The notes under the pieces: generated by a model
Seen by the model: the letters and a program-made list of their open reading frames with translations, nothing else
What the model was told of the DNA's origin: nothing
Database searches by the model: none
Translations under genes and position numbers: made by a program
Part shown: piece by piece, positions 63,746-64,000 of the stretch
How positions within the stretch are numbered: position 1 is the first letter of the stretch
Layout of the letters: each line of letters begins with the position of its first letter
Assembly (NCBI RefSeq): GCF_014838745.1
Contig: NZ_JABUXR010000010.1
Location: 17,403 to 81,402 of the forward strand
Source: Limosilactobacillus urinaemulieris
Lineage (GTDB): Bacteria > Bacillota > Bacilli > Lactobacillales > Lactobacillaceae
Reading direction: 5' to 3'
DNA: 64,000 nt

Positions 63746-64000
63746 ATCTTAAATAACATTATTAGTTTTCTCAAATGGGCGTTAATATTCTTTTGCGTTT
63801 TTCACAATATCGATTATTTTATTGAGGTACACTTTAACCTTAACTGAAATATGAGTGACCATAACTATCAAATAACTTCGGGTATACACTTTCTGGTATT
63901 GATAAAAAATCAATGCCAGTTTTTTTGTACACAAAAAGGACAACTGCTGTCCTCGTGTTGTACAATCAATTCACCACAAAAATCATGTAAAGAAGGTTAT
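63746..64000. other. Gene-free right edge with stacked hairpins
   Basis: No convincing gene is seen from 63665 to the window end (336 bp). Two hairpins lie close together: 63893-63922 (CTGGTATTGAT/ATCAATGCCAG followed by TTTTTTT, a plus-strand terminator shape) and 63924-63963 (GTACAC...TGTTGTAC enclosing AGGACA/TGTCCT). They may belong to the gene or element just beyond the edge, for example as leader or end structures. Confidence 0.45.

Overview
The window looks like chromosomal core DNA of a low-GC Firmicute in the family Lactobacillaceae. The division and wall cluster (mraZ to ileS), the T-box leader on ileS, the DUF421/DUF3290 pair, DUF1831 beside a NifS-type desulfurase, DUF3397 and DUF4044 near mraZ, RelQ-NadK-RluD beside SpxH, and MecA/Spx/CoiA all fit lactobacilli. 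A pyruvate dehydrogenase operon together with a 6-phosphogluconolactonase would suit a heterofermentative genus such as Limosilactobacillus, but I infer the genus and cannot verify it. Most genes lie on the minus strand. I see no rRNA, tRNA, prophage, CRISPR array, defence island or complete insertion sequence.

Layout. 1-5.6 kb: rpsO and rpsT diverge from a shared promoter region, followed by holA and the late competence operon comEA-comEB-comEC. 5.7-12.5 kb: ylbL, coaD, rsmD, ylbG, ftsW, typA, an inositol monophosphatase-family gene and yktA. 12.6-17.7 kb: pdhABCD, with a promoter and two cre-like sites upstream. 17.8-23.6 kb: def, rpoY, a lipid kinase, DUF421/DUF3290, a LysM-NlpC/P60 wall hydrolase and an Spx-like gene that lacks the redox cysteines. 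23.7-33.3 kb: prs, recD2, a TPR protein, a phosphatase, mnmA, DUF1831, a cysteine desulfurase, mtnN, nudF and a cold-shock-domain gene. 33.3-50 kb: ileS with its T-box leader, then divIVA, ylmH, yggT, sepF, ftsZ, ftsA, divIB, murG, murD, mraY, pbpB, ftsL, rsmH and mraZ. 50-59 kb: DUF3397, DUF4044, ftsK, trmL, rlmA, pgl, rluD-type, nadK, relQ and spxH. 59-64 kb: a C69 dipeptidase, coiA, mecA, spx, a small unknown gene and a hairpin-rich right edge.

How the genes work together. The 33-50 kb block is the standard septal peptidoglycan and Z-ring module. mnmA with the desulfurase makes 2-thiouridine in tRNA. SpxH, Spx and MecA form a ClpXP/ClpCP stress and competence-control group. The DNA-uptake operon appears damaged at two independent points: a one-base insertion in a G run splits comEA, and the expected GTGA start/stop overlap of comEC reads GTAA, which leaves no ordinary start codon for its first three membrane segments.

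The least explained pieces are (i) a roughly 105-nt structured RNA with its own promoter and terminator, ending about 20 nt before trmL, (ii) the Spx paralogue with D10/K13 in place of the CxxC cysteines, and (iii) stacked hairpins at the right edge. I found no clearly new multi-gene system.
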